A stretch of DNA of 64,000 nucleotides, from positions 124,001 to 188,000 of the forward strand of contig JBBTTE010000003.1 of assembly GCA_038064395.1 (NCBI GenBank). The letters are read 5' to 3'. The translations under genes and the position numbers were made by a program. Below the pieces are notes generated by a model. The model was not told where the DNA came from and ran no database searches. It was given only the letters and a program-made list of their open reading frames with translations. Shown here piece after piece: positions 8,875-16,746 of the stretch (position 1 is the first letter of the stretch; the number at the start of each line of letters is the position of its first letter). The DNA comes from JBBTTE01 sp038064395. Lineage in GTDB: Bacteria; Patescibacteriota; Saccharimonadia; Saccharimonadales; UBA4665.

Positions 8875-9894
8875 TTAGGAGGGCTTGTCGAGGGTTTGCT
8901 GCCAGCGCCACGCATCACGCAGGCCATCAGCTAGAGTTTTCTCGGTCTTCCAACCTAGGTCCTCAGCAGACTTATCAACGGCTGCATAAGTGCTGACAAT
9001 ATCACCTGCACGGCGGGGGCCAATCTCGTAAGTCAGTTTCTCACCAGTAACTTCCTCGAAGGTCTTAATAACTTCTAGAACGCTAGAACCTTTGCCCGTA
9101 CCGACGTTGATGAAGTCATGGAAGGTAGCTGGTTGCTTCTCGAGATACGATAGTGCCTTAACGTGGGCATCAGCCAGATCGACAACATGAATATAGTCGC
9201 GAATACAGGTGCCGTCGGGTGTGTCGTAGTCATCACCATGAACAGTTAACTTGTCGCGAATGCCAGCGGCAGCCTGAGTAACTAGCGGAATAAGATTGGC
9301 CGGCACGCCCTTAGGCAGTTCACCAATTAGAGCCGATTCATGAGCACCAATCGGGTTGAAGTAACGTAGCGAAAGAGCGTTGAAGTCCTTAGTTACGCTA
9401 GCGAAGTCGTTGAGAATCGTTTCGCCCATTTGCTTGGTCGAACCATATGGCGAAGACGCCGGCTTAAGCGCACTGGCCTCAGTTACTGGAAGAGTGTCAG
9501 GCTCGCCATAAACGGTACAAGACGAGGAGAAGACGAAGTGCTTAACGCCCGAATCGGTGCAAAGCTCCAGTAGCTCAATTAGCCCGACGACGTTGTTTTC
9601 ATAATATTTGAGAGGTTGTTCGACGGATTCGCCAACTGCTTTGTGGGCGGCGAAATGGATGATGCCCGTGACGCCTTCCTTGACGATAACTTCCTTGAGC
9701 TTGGCTGTGTCGCGGTAGTCTTGCTCGTAGTAAGTTACTGGTGTGCCTAGGATTTGCTCCAAGCGGTCAATTACAAAGTGTTCTGAGTTGCTGAAGTCAT
9801 CAACAATGATTGGCCGATAGCCTGCCTTCACGAGTTCTACGACGGTATGAGAGCCAATGAAGCCCGCGCCGCCAGTGACAAGTATGGTGTTCAT
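8875..9894 (-). CDS. galE: UDP-glucose 4-epimerase
   Basis: This 339-aa SDR epimerase has TGGAGFIGSHTVVEL at the N-terminus, FSSSCTVYGEP and YGSTKQMGE (Y-x3-K), together with AHKAVGESVEQPLKYY and NVGTGKGSSVLEV, all GalE hallmarks at the expected length. It interconverts UDP-glucose and UDP-galactose, and possibly the N-acetyl forms. It lies 4 bp downstream of glmS on the same strand, so the two are probably cotranscribed. It supplies Gal-type donors for the local glycosyltransferases. Confidence 0.93.
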   Translation of the reverse strand: MNTILVTGGAGFIGSHTVVELVKAGYRPIIVDDFSNSEHFVIDRLEQILGTPVTYYEQDYRDTAKLKEVIVKEGVTGIIHFAAHKAVGESVEQPLKYYENNVVGLIELLELCTDSGVKHFVFSSSCTVYGEPDTLPVTEASALKPASSPYGSTKQMGETILNDFASVTKDFNALSLRYFNPIGAHESALIGELPKGVPANLIPLVTQAAAGIRDKLTVHGDDYDTPDGTCIRDYIHVVDLADAHVKALSYLEKQPATFHDFINVGTGKGSSVLEVIKTFEEVTGEKLTYEIGPRRAGDIVSTYAAVDKSAEDLGWKTEKTLADGLRDAWRWQQTLDKPS

Positions 9895-9898
9895 ACTT

Positions 9899-11728
9899 CT
9901 ATTCTACAGTAACCGACTTAGCAAGGTTACGTGGACGGTCAACATTATAACCGCGCTTCATAGCTATGTAGTAGGCAAACAACTGGGTCGCGATAGCCTG
10001 CAAGATTGGCTGAGTCTCTGGCAATGTGTCTGGAATATAGATCACGTCGCTACAGAACTTATGAATATCCTTGTTGCCTTCAGTGGCCAAGGCTACGACT
10101 GGACCCTTGCGAGCACGGATTTCTTGAATGTTGGAGTAAGTCTTCTCTAGTAGCGGTGAGTCGGTAGCAATCGCAAAAGTCGGGAAGTTCTCATCGATCA
10201 TGGCAAGAGGGCCGTGTTTCATTTCGCCAGCGGCGTAGCCTTCGGCGTGCATGTAGGAGATTTCCTTAAGCTTCAGGGCGCCTTCTAGGGCTGAAGGGAA
10301 GGCGTTGTGGCGACCGATGTAGAGGAAGTCGCGGTAATCGGCGTACTTCTCGGCAACTTTCTTGATGTCTTCAGCGTGGTCAAGGATGTATTGTGCCTTG
10401 GCAGGTAGCTTCTCTAATTCCTCTAGAATTGGCTTGTAGCGCTTACTCTTACCATTGTTAAGGTGAAGGGCGATCTGAGTTAGAACAGTAACTTGAGCGA
10501 TGAAAGCCTTAGTGCTAGCAACGGCTCGTTCTGGACCAGCGTGACAATACACACCAGCGTCAGTCATGCGAGCGATCGTGCTACCGATAGCGTTCACTAC
10601 ACCTAGACGAAGGACGCCATAATCTTCAACTTTCTTAAGAGCCGCAATGGTATCAGCAGTTTCGCCTGATTGCGAAATGGCAATTAGGGCGGTGCTACGC
10701 GAGAATGGTTCGTCACGGTACTTGAACTCGCTGGCAAGATGAACTTCAACTGGTATACCAGCCAACTCCTCGATCAAGTATTCACCAACTAGACCGGCGT
10801 AATAAGAAGTACCACAAGCGACGATGACGATACGGTCGATGTACTTAAGTTGACCGAGAACATTCTCTAGACCACCAAGCTTCACGATGTTCTGATCAGG
10901 TAGGGAGCGTCCGAGTGTGGCCGAACGGATAGTGATCGGTGCTTCGAAGATTTCCTTAAGCATGAAGTTAGGATAATCGCCCAATACAGCTTGCTGGTTG
11001 TCGTAATCTAGCAGTTCAGCTTCAGGCGTGACGCGCTTGTCATCCTTGAGGTTGTGAATAGTAACCTTATCTTTGGTAATAACTGCGACGTCGTAATCCT
11101 CTAGATAAATAACCTTCTTGGTGTGTTCCATGATGGCGGTCGGATCAGAAGCAAGGATGTTCTCCTTGTCACCAACGCCAATTACTAGCGGGCTAGAAAG
11201 ACGGGCTGCGTATAGGGTTTCTGGCTCGGAGCCGTGAATGGCTGCGATGGCGTAGGCGCCCCTTACGTCGTTGAGTGCGGCCTGGAAAGCGGCTTCAAAA
11301 GTAGGCAATTGCTTAAGATAGAAATCGATAAGATTAGGCATGACCTCAGTGTCCGTCTCGGATATGAACTTGTAGCCTTCACCCTGCAGCTTCTCGCGCA
11401 GTTCGGCGAAGTTTTCGATAATACCGTTGTGAACCACTGATATAGTCTGGGAGGCGTTGGTCTGTGGGTGAGCGTTGATGCTAGTCGGCGAACCGTGAGT
11501 AGCCCAACGAGTGTGGCCAATTACTAGATTAGAATCAGCCTTCTGGGCCTCGACGGTCTTGACCAAGCCACTGACACGGCCAGCTTGCTTGATAACATTG
11601 TTCGTACCATCCTTGGTGGCTAGGGCAATGCCAGCTGAGTCGTAGCCACGGTACTCTAACGCTTCCAAGCCTTGGAGGACGATGTCTGTACCTGATTTGT
11701 TACCGATATAACCGACGATTCCGCACAT
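9899..11728 (-). CDS. glmS: Glutamine-fructose-6-phosphate aminotransferase (isomerizing)
   Basis: This 609-aa protein has normal GlmS length. It begins MCGIVGYIG with the nucleophile Cys directly after Met. A class II glutamine amidotransferase domain occupies about residues 1-220 (GHTRWATHG visible). Two SIS sugar-isomerase domains follow (CGTSYYAG, SQSGETADT, then GRHNAFPSALEGALKLKE), and it ends with NLAKSVTVE. It makes glucosamine-6-phosphate for peptidoglycan and surface polysaccharide. It sits between galE and a GT4 gene, with gaps of 4 bp and 1 bp. Confidence 0.97.
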   Translation of the reverse strand: MCGIVGYIGNKSGTDIVLQGLEALEYRGYDSAGIALATKDGTNNVIKQAGRVSGLVKTVEAQKADSNLVIGHTRWATHGSPTSINAHPQTNASQTISVVHNGIIENFAELREKLQGEGYKFISETDTEVMPNLIDFYLKQLPTFEAAFQAALNDVRGAYAIAAIHGSEPETLYAARLSSPLVIGVGDKENILASDPTAIMEHTKKVIYLEDYDVAVITKDKVTIHNLKDDKRVTPEAELLDYDNQQAVLGDYPNFMLKEIFEAPITIRSATLGRSLPDQNIVKLGGLENVLGQLKYIDRIVIVACGTSYYAGLVGEYLIEELAGIPVEVHLASEFKYRDEPFSRSTALIAISQSGETADTIAALKKVEDYGVLRLGVVNAIGSTIARMTDAGVYCHAGPERAVASTKAFIAQVTVLTQIALHLNNGKSKRYKPILEELEKLPAKAQYILDHAEDIKKVAEKYADYRDFLYIGRHNAFPSALEGALKLKEISYMHAEGYAAGEMKHGPLAMIDENFPTFAIATDSPLLEKTYSNIQEIRARKGPVVALATEGNKDIHKFCSDVIYIPDTLPETQPILQAIATQLFAYYIAMKRGYNVDRPRNLAKSVTVE

Positions 11729-11729
11729 G

Positions 11730-12839
11730 CTAGCTATTTGACCTTTCTGATGTACATGCTTTTATATAGTCTAGCACATTTCTATTAAATGTCAATACTG
11801 AGAACTGTTTTGCGTGGTCGGAGATAGCCTCGTAGTCGAAGGATTTGGTCATCGCCACCTCTAGTACTGACTTCAATTCCTTAATGGTTTGCTTCTCGAA
11901 GAACAGCCCCGTCTTACCCTGAACCACATAATCCAAGGCGCCACCCTTATTGTAGGCGATTACGGGAGTGCTGGCGGCCATGGCCTCAATCGCCACGATG
12001 CCGAAGTCATCCATATTGGGCATGATGAAGCCCAGAGCCGACTGGAAGTGGCTGACCAACTCGCCGTCATTAACGTTAGTTAGGAAGGTTGTGTTGCGAC
12101 CTGCCAGCTTCTCGAGCCGTTTGTGGTCTGGGCCGTCTCCAATCACCACCAAGGGCACCTTGAGCTCTTCACAGGCCTCTATGGCAAGATCAAACCGCTT
12201 GTAGGGTGTCTGACGGCCAGCTACTACGAAGCCGTGGCGTAGCTCTACCTTGCTGCTTGGCTTGAATCGATCGATCTCGACTGGGGGGAATATAACTGTC
12301 GAGTCACGTTTGTAGAAGCGCTTGATCATAGCTTGAGTGTGAGTTGAGTTGGCAATGAAGAAGTCTGGTTGCTTGGCCGCACGGCGATCCCAACGCTTCA
12401 ACGGGCCAACTAGCAACCTGAGGCCTAGTCGTGCCAGCCAATTGAGGCCGAGAGGGAAGCCAGGATTCTCCAGGTATTCGTCATGGCGTATCCAGTAATA
12501 GTGAGTTGGCGAGTGGCAGTAACAGATGTGAGTGGTGTTGGGACCGGTCTTCACGCCCTTGGCCTCGGCGCCGCTAGATGATATGACCAGGTCATATTCA
12601 CTTAGATCTAGACGGCTAAAAGTCCAGGCTCGCAGTAGCGGTAGGAATTTCTTAAGGCTAGTCGGTAGCTTCTGTAACCAAGTTGTACGAATATCTGCGT
12701 CATCGAACCAGTTGATCTTGCTGGGATCGTACTGAGAGGTATAAATCGGTGCTTCAGGATATAGCTTGTGCAGTTCTAGCACGACTCGTTCAGCCCCACC
12801 AACACCTGTCAGCCAATCGCAGACAATGGCAACTTTCAT
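11730..12839 (-). CDS. Glycosyltransferase family 4
   Basis: This 369-aa GT-B fold protein has the N-terminal acceptor-side motif CDWLTGVGGAERVV. The C-terminal donor domain contains VVAGRQTPYKRFDLAIEA and GIVAIEAMAASTPVIAY (the E-x7-E motif, here E-x-(7)-type). These features are typical of GT4 mannosyl- or glucosyltransferases in O-antigen and capsule loci. It overlaps the priming sugar transferase gene by 4 bp and is followed by glmS after 1 bp. It probably adds an early sugar on the cytoplasmic face. Donor and acceptor cannot be read from the sequence. Confidence 0.9.
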   Translation of the reverse strand: MKVAIVCDWLTGVGGAERVVLELHKLYPEAPIYTSQYDPSKINWFDDADIRTTWLQKLPTSLKKFLPLLRAWTFSRLDLSEYDLVISSSGAEAKGVKTGPNTTHICYCHSPTHYYWIRHDEYLENPGFPLGLNWLARLGLRLLVGPLKRWDRRAAKQPDFFIANSTHTQAMIKRFYKRDSTVIFPPVEIDRFKPSSKVELRHGFVVAGRQTPYKRFDLAIEACEELKVPLVVIGDGPDHKRLEKLAGRNTTFLTNVNDGELVSHFQSALGFIMPNMDDFGIVAIEAMAASTPVIAYNKGGALDYVVQGKTGLFFEKQTIKELKSVLEVAMTKSFDYEAISDHAKQFSVLTFNRNVLDYIKACTSERSNS

Positions 12840-14278
12840 CCGCGTGTACCCTTGTGGAATAGTACGACCCAGAAGGTCTTAACGAGGATTACGATGTCAC
12901 CCCAGAAGCTCCAGTTCTGGACGTAGTAGAGGTCGAGTTTGCGACGTTCGGCGAAGCTCAGGTCGCTTACACCTGATATTTGAGCCAGACCGGTGACACC
13001 TGACTTAACACTCAATATAAGGTTCTTCTGATCATATTTGTCGAGTTCGTAAGCTACTAGCGCGCGTGGACCGACGAGACTCAAGTCGCCACGGACAACG
13101 TTGATAAGCTGTGGCAATTCGTCTAGGGAAGTTCTTCTGAGGAAGCGTCCGACTGCGGTGACACGCGGATCGTTGGCTAGACTGTCGCCGTTGCTGCGGT
13201 ACTTCTCTATAAGTTCTGGGCGTCCCATCTTCTCGAAGGCTTCTTCGGGCGCCATACCGCTGTACTTGGGGCTATGTGAACGGAATTTGAAGATCCGCAC
13301 CTTGGTATCGAATCGGCTGAGTCGCTCCTGTCGGAAGAATACTTTGCCACCGTCACTAAGCTTGATAGCTAGAGCCGCTACAAGCATTACAGGCGAGGCA
13401 ATAATTAGCATCAGTGAGCCTAGCACTAGATCACTCAGGCGCTTCACAACTCGTCCCCAGCCAATCAAGGCGGTCTGGTGAACGGCAATAATTGGCACGG
13501 CGTGGAATAAGTCGACTTCTATCTTGCCGACGAACAGCTCACTATTGCCAGGTACGAAGCGGTAAGCTGAGTGGTTCTCTTGGGCGTAAGTTAGGATTTC
13601 GTCGTTGCGGTCGTTGTCGGCATATAGCTCGGTTTGAATAATTGTGTGTAGGGGGTGTCCGTGACGGTGGCTGACAGCTTCGGCGAAGCTTTTGTACTGA
13701 TGATAGGGGGCATCTGCTTTGAATGGGTGCTTCACCCCACCAACAACGCCCAGTATTTTGTATCCAGTTACTGAGGTACGCTCCAAAGCATCGATTAGGC
13801 GTTGAGTGGTCTTGGTGTCGCCCACTAGGAGGACGTTATTAATGCCGATACCATAGCTGAAGAGTTGACGCCTTAGACCACGAGCAATAGTTCGGAACAA
13901 TAATACGAAGAAGAAGGCCAAGGCGAAGCCATAAACAGTCACCAAACGGGCAGGGAAGATAGCCGTATCGGTGAAGTAGCTATAACTAATAACGAACAGG
14001 ATGCCGATGAACGTTCCGACTAGTAGACGACCCAGCTCGGCGAAGCGCTTTTCGTAGATTCTCAGGTTATATAGACCTAGTAAGCCGAAGATCAGGATCC
14101 AGAATGGCAGCAAGCTAATTAGGATGCTCAGATAGGTGTGGGCATGGACATCGGCGCTTAATGGCTGATGACTTAAGGTCACTCGCAGAACGTAAGCCAC
14201 GCTGAAGGCCACGATAATAGCCAAAGCGTCGCCAATAATAAGACATAAGTTGTAGATGAGCGAAGCGTTGTTTTTCAT
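12836..14278 (-). CDS. Undecaprenyl-phosphate sugar phosphotransferase (WcaJ/WbaP family)
   Basis: This 480-aa polyprenol-phosphate hexose-1-phosphate transferase has four N-terminal membrane segments, a soluble nucleotide-binding-like middle (NNVLLVGDTKTTQRLI), another membrane hairpin near residue 290, and the catalytic C-terminus (KVFFRQERLSR, RIFKFRS, LRRTSLDELPQLINV, RGDLSLVGPR). It primes polysaccharide synthesis by loading the first sugar phosphate onto undecaprenyl phosphate. A divergent promoter region of 27 bp separates it from the O-antigen ligase-like gene. Confidence 0.93.
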   Translation of the reverse strand: MKNNASLIYNLCLIIGDALAIIVAFSVAYVLRVTLSHQPLSADVHAHTYLSILISLLPFWILIFGLLGLYNLRIYEKRFAELGRLLVGTFIGILFVISYSYFTDTAIFPARLVTVYGFALAFFFVLLFRTIARGLRRQLFSYGIGINNVLLVGDTKTTQRLIDALERTSVTGYKILGVVGGVKHPFKADAPYHQYKSFAEAVSHRHGHPLHTIIQTELYADNDRNDEILTYAQENHSAYRFVPGNSELFVGKIEVDLFHAVPIIAVHQTALIGWGRVVKRLSDLVLGSLMLIIASPVMLVAALAIKLSDGGKVFFRQERLSRFDTKVRIFKFRSHSPKYSGMAPEEAFEKMGRPELIEKYRSNGDSLANDPRVTAVGRFLRRTSLDELPQLINVVRGDLSLVGPRALVAYELDKYDQKNLILSVKSGVTGLAQISGVSDLSFAERRKLDLYYVQNWSFWGDIVILVKTFWVVLFHKGTRG

Positions 14279-14305
14279 ACTTGAGCTATAATAAATTGTA
14301 GCATT

Positions 14306-15613
14306 ATGAAACTATCGGCGCTGAAATACACGGTTCTGTCGTGGACCAGTGGACTAACCATGGTCATTTTGTTGTTGATGCCGTTCCACGCCTTCCTGAC
14401 TGTCTGGGGCTCAACCTTGGTCGGCCATTACACTGCTTTGCGCCTCTGGAAAGAGGCCTTATTAATGCTCTGCATTGTAGGCGTCATGTACCTTATAGCG
14501 ACCGATCATAAGATACGCAGTCATACGATGTCACGGCGCCTAGTCTGGCTGATTCTGGCCTACATGCTGCTCAATATTGTTTGGGGATTTCTGGCCTACA
14601 ATGAGCACCAGATAACGGCTAAGGCCTTAGGCTACGGTCTTATAGTTAATCTGCGGTTCTTGGCTTTCTTCTTGGTGACGTGGGCGATTGCTCTTCGCCT
14701 AGGTCGGCTCAGATCAAATTGGCAGCGGCTTCTATATGGTCCAGCTGCGATAGTAGTGGCGTTTGCTATTATCCAAGTTCTGTTCTTGACCCCACGCTTC
14801 TTAGAGCACTTCGGTTACTCGATGTATACGATTCTGCCGTTCCAATACGTCAACAACAACAGTTCTTTCTTGCGAGCTCAATCTACGCTTAGAGGCGCTA
14901 ATCCTCTGGGCGCTTACCTGATTATTCCTATAACGGCTATGACGGTGTTGCTGCTTAGCAAGGCTCGTCAATGGAAGCATGTCGTCTTCTATGTGGCGTC
15001 TTTGCTGGCTTTGTTCTTCACCTTTTCGCGTGGAGCATGGATAGGTCTTGTTCTAAGCGTTCTGGCTGTGCTTTGTGTCCAGCGCAGGAGCTTCATTATT
15101 AGGCACATCTATTGGATAGCCACTGTCGCTCTTATACTTGTCGTATGTATGGGTGTTGGTCTAAGACAGAATTCACAGCTTGAGAATGTCGTACTGCACA
15201 CCGAAACAGGCAGCAACGTGCCAATCACTTCTAACGAAGCTCACGCTTCGGCACTACGCAGTGGGCTTCACGACCTTAAGCATGACCCGCTAGGTAGCGG
15301 ACCGGGAACTGCTGGTCCAGCCAGCGTATATAACAACAAGCCTCGGATCGCCGAGAATTACTTCATCCAAATCGGTCAAGAAACCGGCTGGCTTGGCCTG
15401 GCCATGTTCCTGCTTATTAATGCCGGTGTTTGCTATCTATTGTGGCTAAGGCGGTCTGATCCTTTGGCGCTTGGATTGTTCGCTAGCCTAATCGGACTGA
15501 CCTTCATCAATCTGTTATCTCACGCTTGGGCTGACGATACTTTGGCTTATGTCTGGTGGGGACTAGCTGGAATTGCCATGGTGAGTGCCACTAAGATCCG
15601 AAAAGATGCCTAG
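14306..15613 (+). CDS. O-antigen ligase/polymerase-like membrane protein
   Basis: This 435-aa protein has about 11 membrane segments. It has the Wzy_C/WaaL-like motif FFTFSRGAWIGL and a large external loop with RSGLHDLKHDPLGSGPGTAGP, whose His and GxGPG are typical of the O-antigen ligase superfamily. It probably polymerises or transfers lipid-linked glycan outside the membrane. A TATAAT box at 14287-14292 lies 13 nt upstream of the ATG. The 3' end overlaps the GtrA-like gene by 8 bp. Confidence 0.85.
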   Translation: MKLSALKYTVLSWTSGLTMVILLLMPFHAFLTVWGSTLVGHYTALRLWKEALLMLCIVGVMYLIATDHKIRSHTMSRRLVWLILAYMLLNIVWGFLAYNEHQITAKALGYGLIVNLRFLAFFLVTWAIALRLGRLRSNWQRLLYGPAAIVVAFAIIQVLFLTPRFLEHFGYSMYTILPFQYVNNNSSFLRAQSTLRGANPLGAYLIIPITAMTVLLLSKARQWKHVVFYVASLLALFFTFSRGAWIGLVLSVLAVLCVQRRSFIIRHIYWIATVALILVVCMGVGLRQNSQLENVVLHTETGSNVPITSNEAHASALRSGLHDLKHDPLGSGPGTAGPASVYNNKPRIAENYFIQIGQETGWLGLAMFLLINAGVCYLLWLRRSDPLALGLFASLIGLTFINLLSHAWADDTLAYVWWGLAGIAMVSATKIRKDA

Positions 15614-16016
15614 TCCTAGCAAAAAATCTGTCGTCCAGTTCAGCAAATACCTAGCAGGTGGCAGCATCTACTTCTGGAGCGGCTACGCAATCTTCGCACT
15701 GTGTTACTCGGTGCTAGATTGGTGGTGGCTATGGGCAAAGGTTGCGGCAGACGTAGTGGGCTGGACTCTCAACTACCTCGCTCAGCGCTACTGGGCCTTC
15801 GCTGATACACATCCACGCCTCAGTGAAATGCAGCACGTCGGTCGCTACATTACCATCGAGACAATTGGCTTCATCCTCGACTATCTGATTATTGGTGGCC
15901 TGAACGCTCTTGGCATTACGCCATACATCGGGTTCTTCATCTCGGCGGGGTTCTTCACGGTCTGGAGCTACCTCTGGTACAAGTATTGGGTTTTTCCGCA
16001 AAAGGATGTGGCATAA
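15606..16016 (+). CDS. GtrA-like flippase family protein
   Basis: This small membrane protein of about 136 aa has four hydrophobic segments. Its pattern matches GtrA: YLAGGSIYFWSGYAIF near the start, LNYLAQRYWAF in the middle and a C-terminal SYLWYKYWVF. GtrA proteins help flip or transfer undecaprenyl-linked sugars. The start is taken at the ATG at 15606, which overlaps the end of the upstream ligase-like gene by 8 bp; the longer frame from 15585 would overlap more. It closes the polysaccharide locus. Confidence 0.85.
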   Translation: MPSPSKKSVVQFSKYLAGGSIYFWSGYAIFALCYSVLDWWWLWAKVAADVVGWTLNYLAQRYWAFADTHPRLSEMQHVGRYITIETIGFILDYLIIGGLNALGITPYIGFFISAGFFTVWSYLWYKYWVFPQKDVA

Positions 16017-16023
16017 TAAAAAC

Positions 16024-16503
16024 ATGAACGAAAAGCAAACATCCGCACAAAAACCAGTTCGCCCAACCAAGAAGCAGAAGGAAATACTAGAGTTCATCGA
16101 AACCTTTATCGCTGAGCACGGCTATAGCCCTAGCTACCGTGAAATAATGAGCGGCCTTAACTACAATGCTGTCGCCACAGTATCCTTACACGTCAATAGT
16201 CTCATCAAGCGTGGCCACTTGCGCAAGCGCGACCGCTCAGCAAGATCGCTAGAAGTCGTTAATGCTGCCGCCGAACCAGCTAAGATTGTATCCAACCAGA
16301 TTGCCCCGAATGAAGAGAAGTGGTTAGTTGAGAAGGTCGAACACGCCTTCGTTCAAGTCGAGAGTCTTGGCGGCGAATTAACAGAGGCTGCATTCGATCA
16401 TTTGTACGTACTTATTGGTGCGCTTAAGGTCTTGGGTATGGAGGGTGCAGCCCAGAGCTTCATGCCGAGACTAACAGCACTCAAGCAGACCCAAACAAGT
16501 TAA
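16024..16503 (+). CDS. LexA-type winged-helix protein without peptidase domain
   Basis: This protein is about 159 aa. Residues 15-75 match the LexA DNA-binding domain: TKKQKEILEFIETFIAEHG, then SPSYREIMSGL with a recognition helix NAVATVSLHVNSLIKRG, then HLRKRDRSARSLEV. The C-terminal 80 residues are helical and have none of the Ala-Gly cleavage site or Ser/Lys dyad of LexA, so it cannot self-cleave like LexA. I infer a transcription regulator. The ATG at 16024 is preceded by a CATAAT box 6 nt away, which suggests a leaderless start. Confidence 0.8.
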   Translation: MNEKQTSAQKPVRPTKKQKEILEFIETFIAEHGYSPSYREIMSGLNYNAVATVSLHVNSLIKRGHLRKRDRSARSLEVVNAAAEPAKIVSNQIAPNEEKWLVEKVEHAFVQVESLGGELTEAAFDHLYVLIGALKVLGMEGAAQSFMPRLTALKQTQTS

Positions 16504-16574
16504 GATTTGCAGTAATTAATACTATATCTAGCGTAGCGATGGCCTGCTAAACTACTAGATAGTACAAGTGAGTT

Positions 16575-16670
16575 AACAAATAGATGCTGGAATCCCGTGT
16601 AATTCGGGAACTGTGCCGCAACGGTAAATCCACTGGTCAACCAGTCAGGAAAGTCCGATACAGCTGACAA
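16575..16670 (+). ncRNA. Cobalamin-type riboswitch aptamer
   Basis: The segment reads as a compact B12-box aptamer. A closing helix pairs GCTG (16585-16588) with CAGC (16661-16664). Inside are GGAATCCCG-x-CGGGAAC, then the near-invariant GCCGCAACGGTAA, then a hairpin ACTGG-TCAA-CCAGT, then CAGGAAAGTCCGATAC. These match the conserved core of the cobalamin riboswitch family, probably a short class without the large peripheral arm. It lies 76 nt upstream of the unknown 537-aa gene on the same strand. Confidence 0.85.
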
Positions 16671-16695
16671 AAAGTCTCTCGAGCAAGAGCGTAAC

Positions 16696-16746
16696 AAGAC
16701 CTAGTTGGTCTTTCTAGCCCTCGCTCAATGAGCAGAGGGTATTTTT
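16696..16746 (+). promoter_or_regulatory. Riboswitch expression platform: P13-like hairpin and terminator/SD-sequestering hairpin
   Basis: Two hairpins follow the aptamer. AAGACC (16696-16701) pairs with GGTCTT (16707-16712). CCCTCGCTC (16718-16726) pairs with GAGC-A-GAGGG (16730-16739), directly followed by TATTTTT and the ATG at 16747. The second hairpin can act as an intrinsic terminator and also hides the AGAGGG Shine-Dalgarno sequence. GAGCG at 16687-16691 could pair with CGCTC (16722-16726) as the alternative antiterminator. Confidence 0.7.

Noticed and set aside
16500..16697. 65-codon minus-strand frame over the riboswitch
   Set aside because: The same bases hold a conserved RNA core on the plus strand; the frame has no start signal and no recognisable protein.
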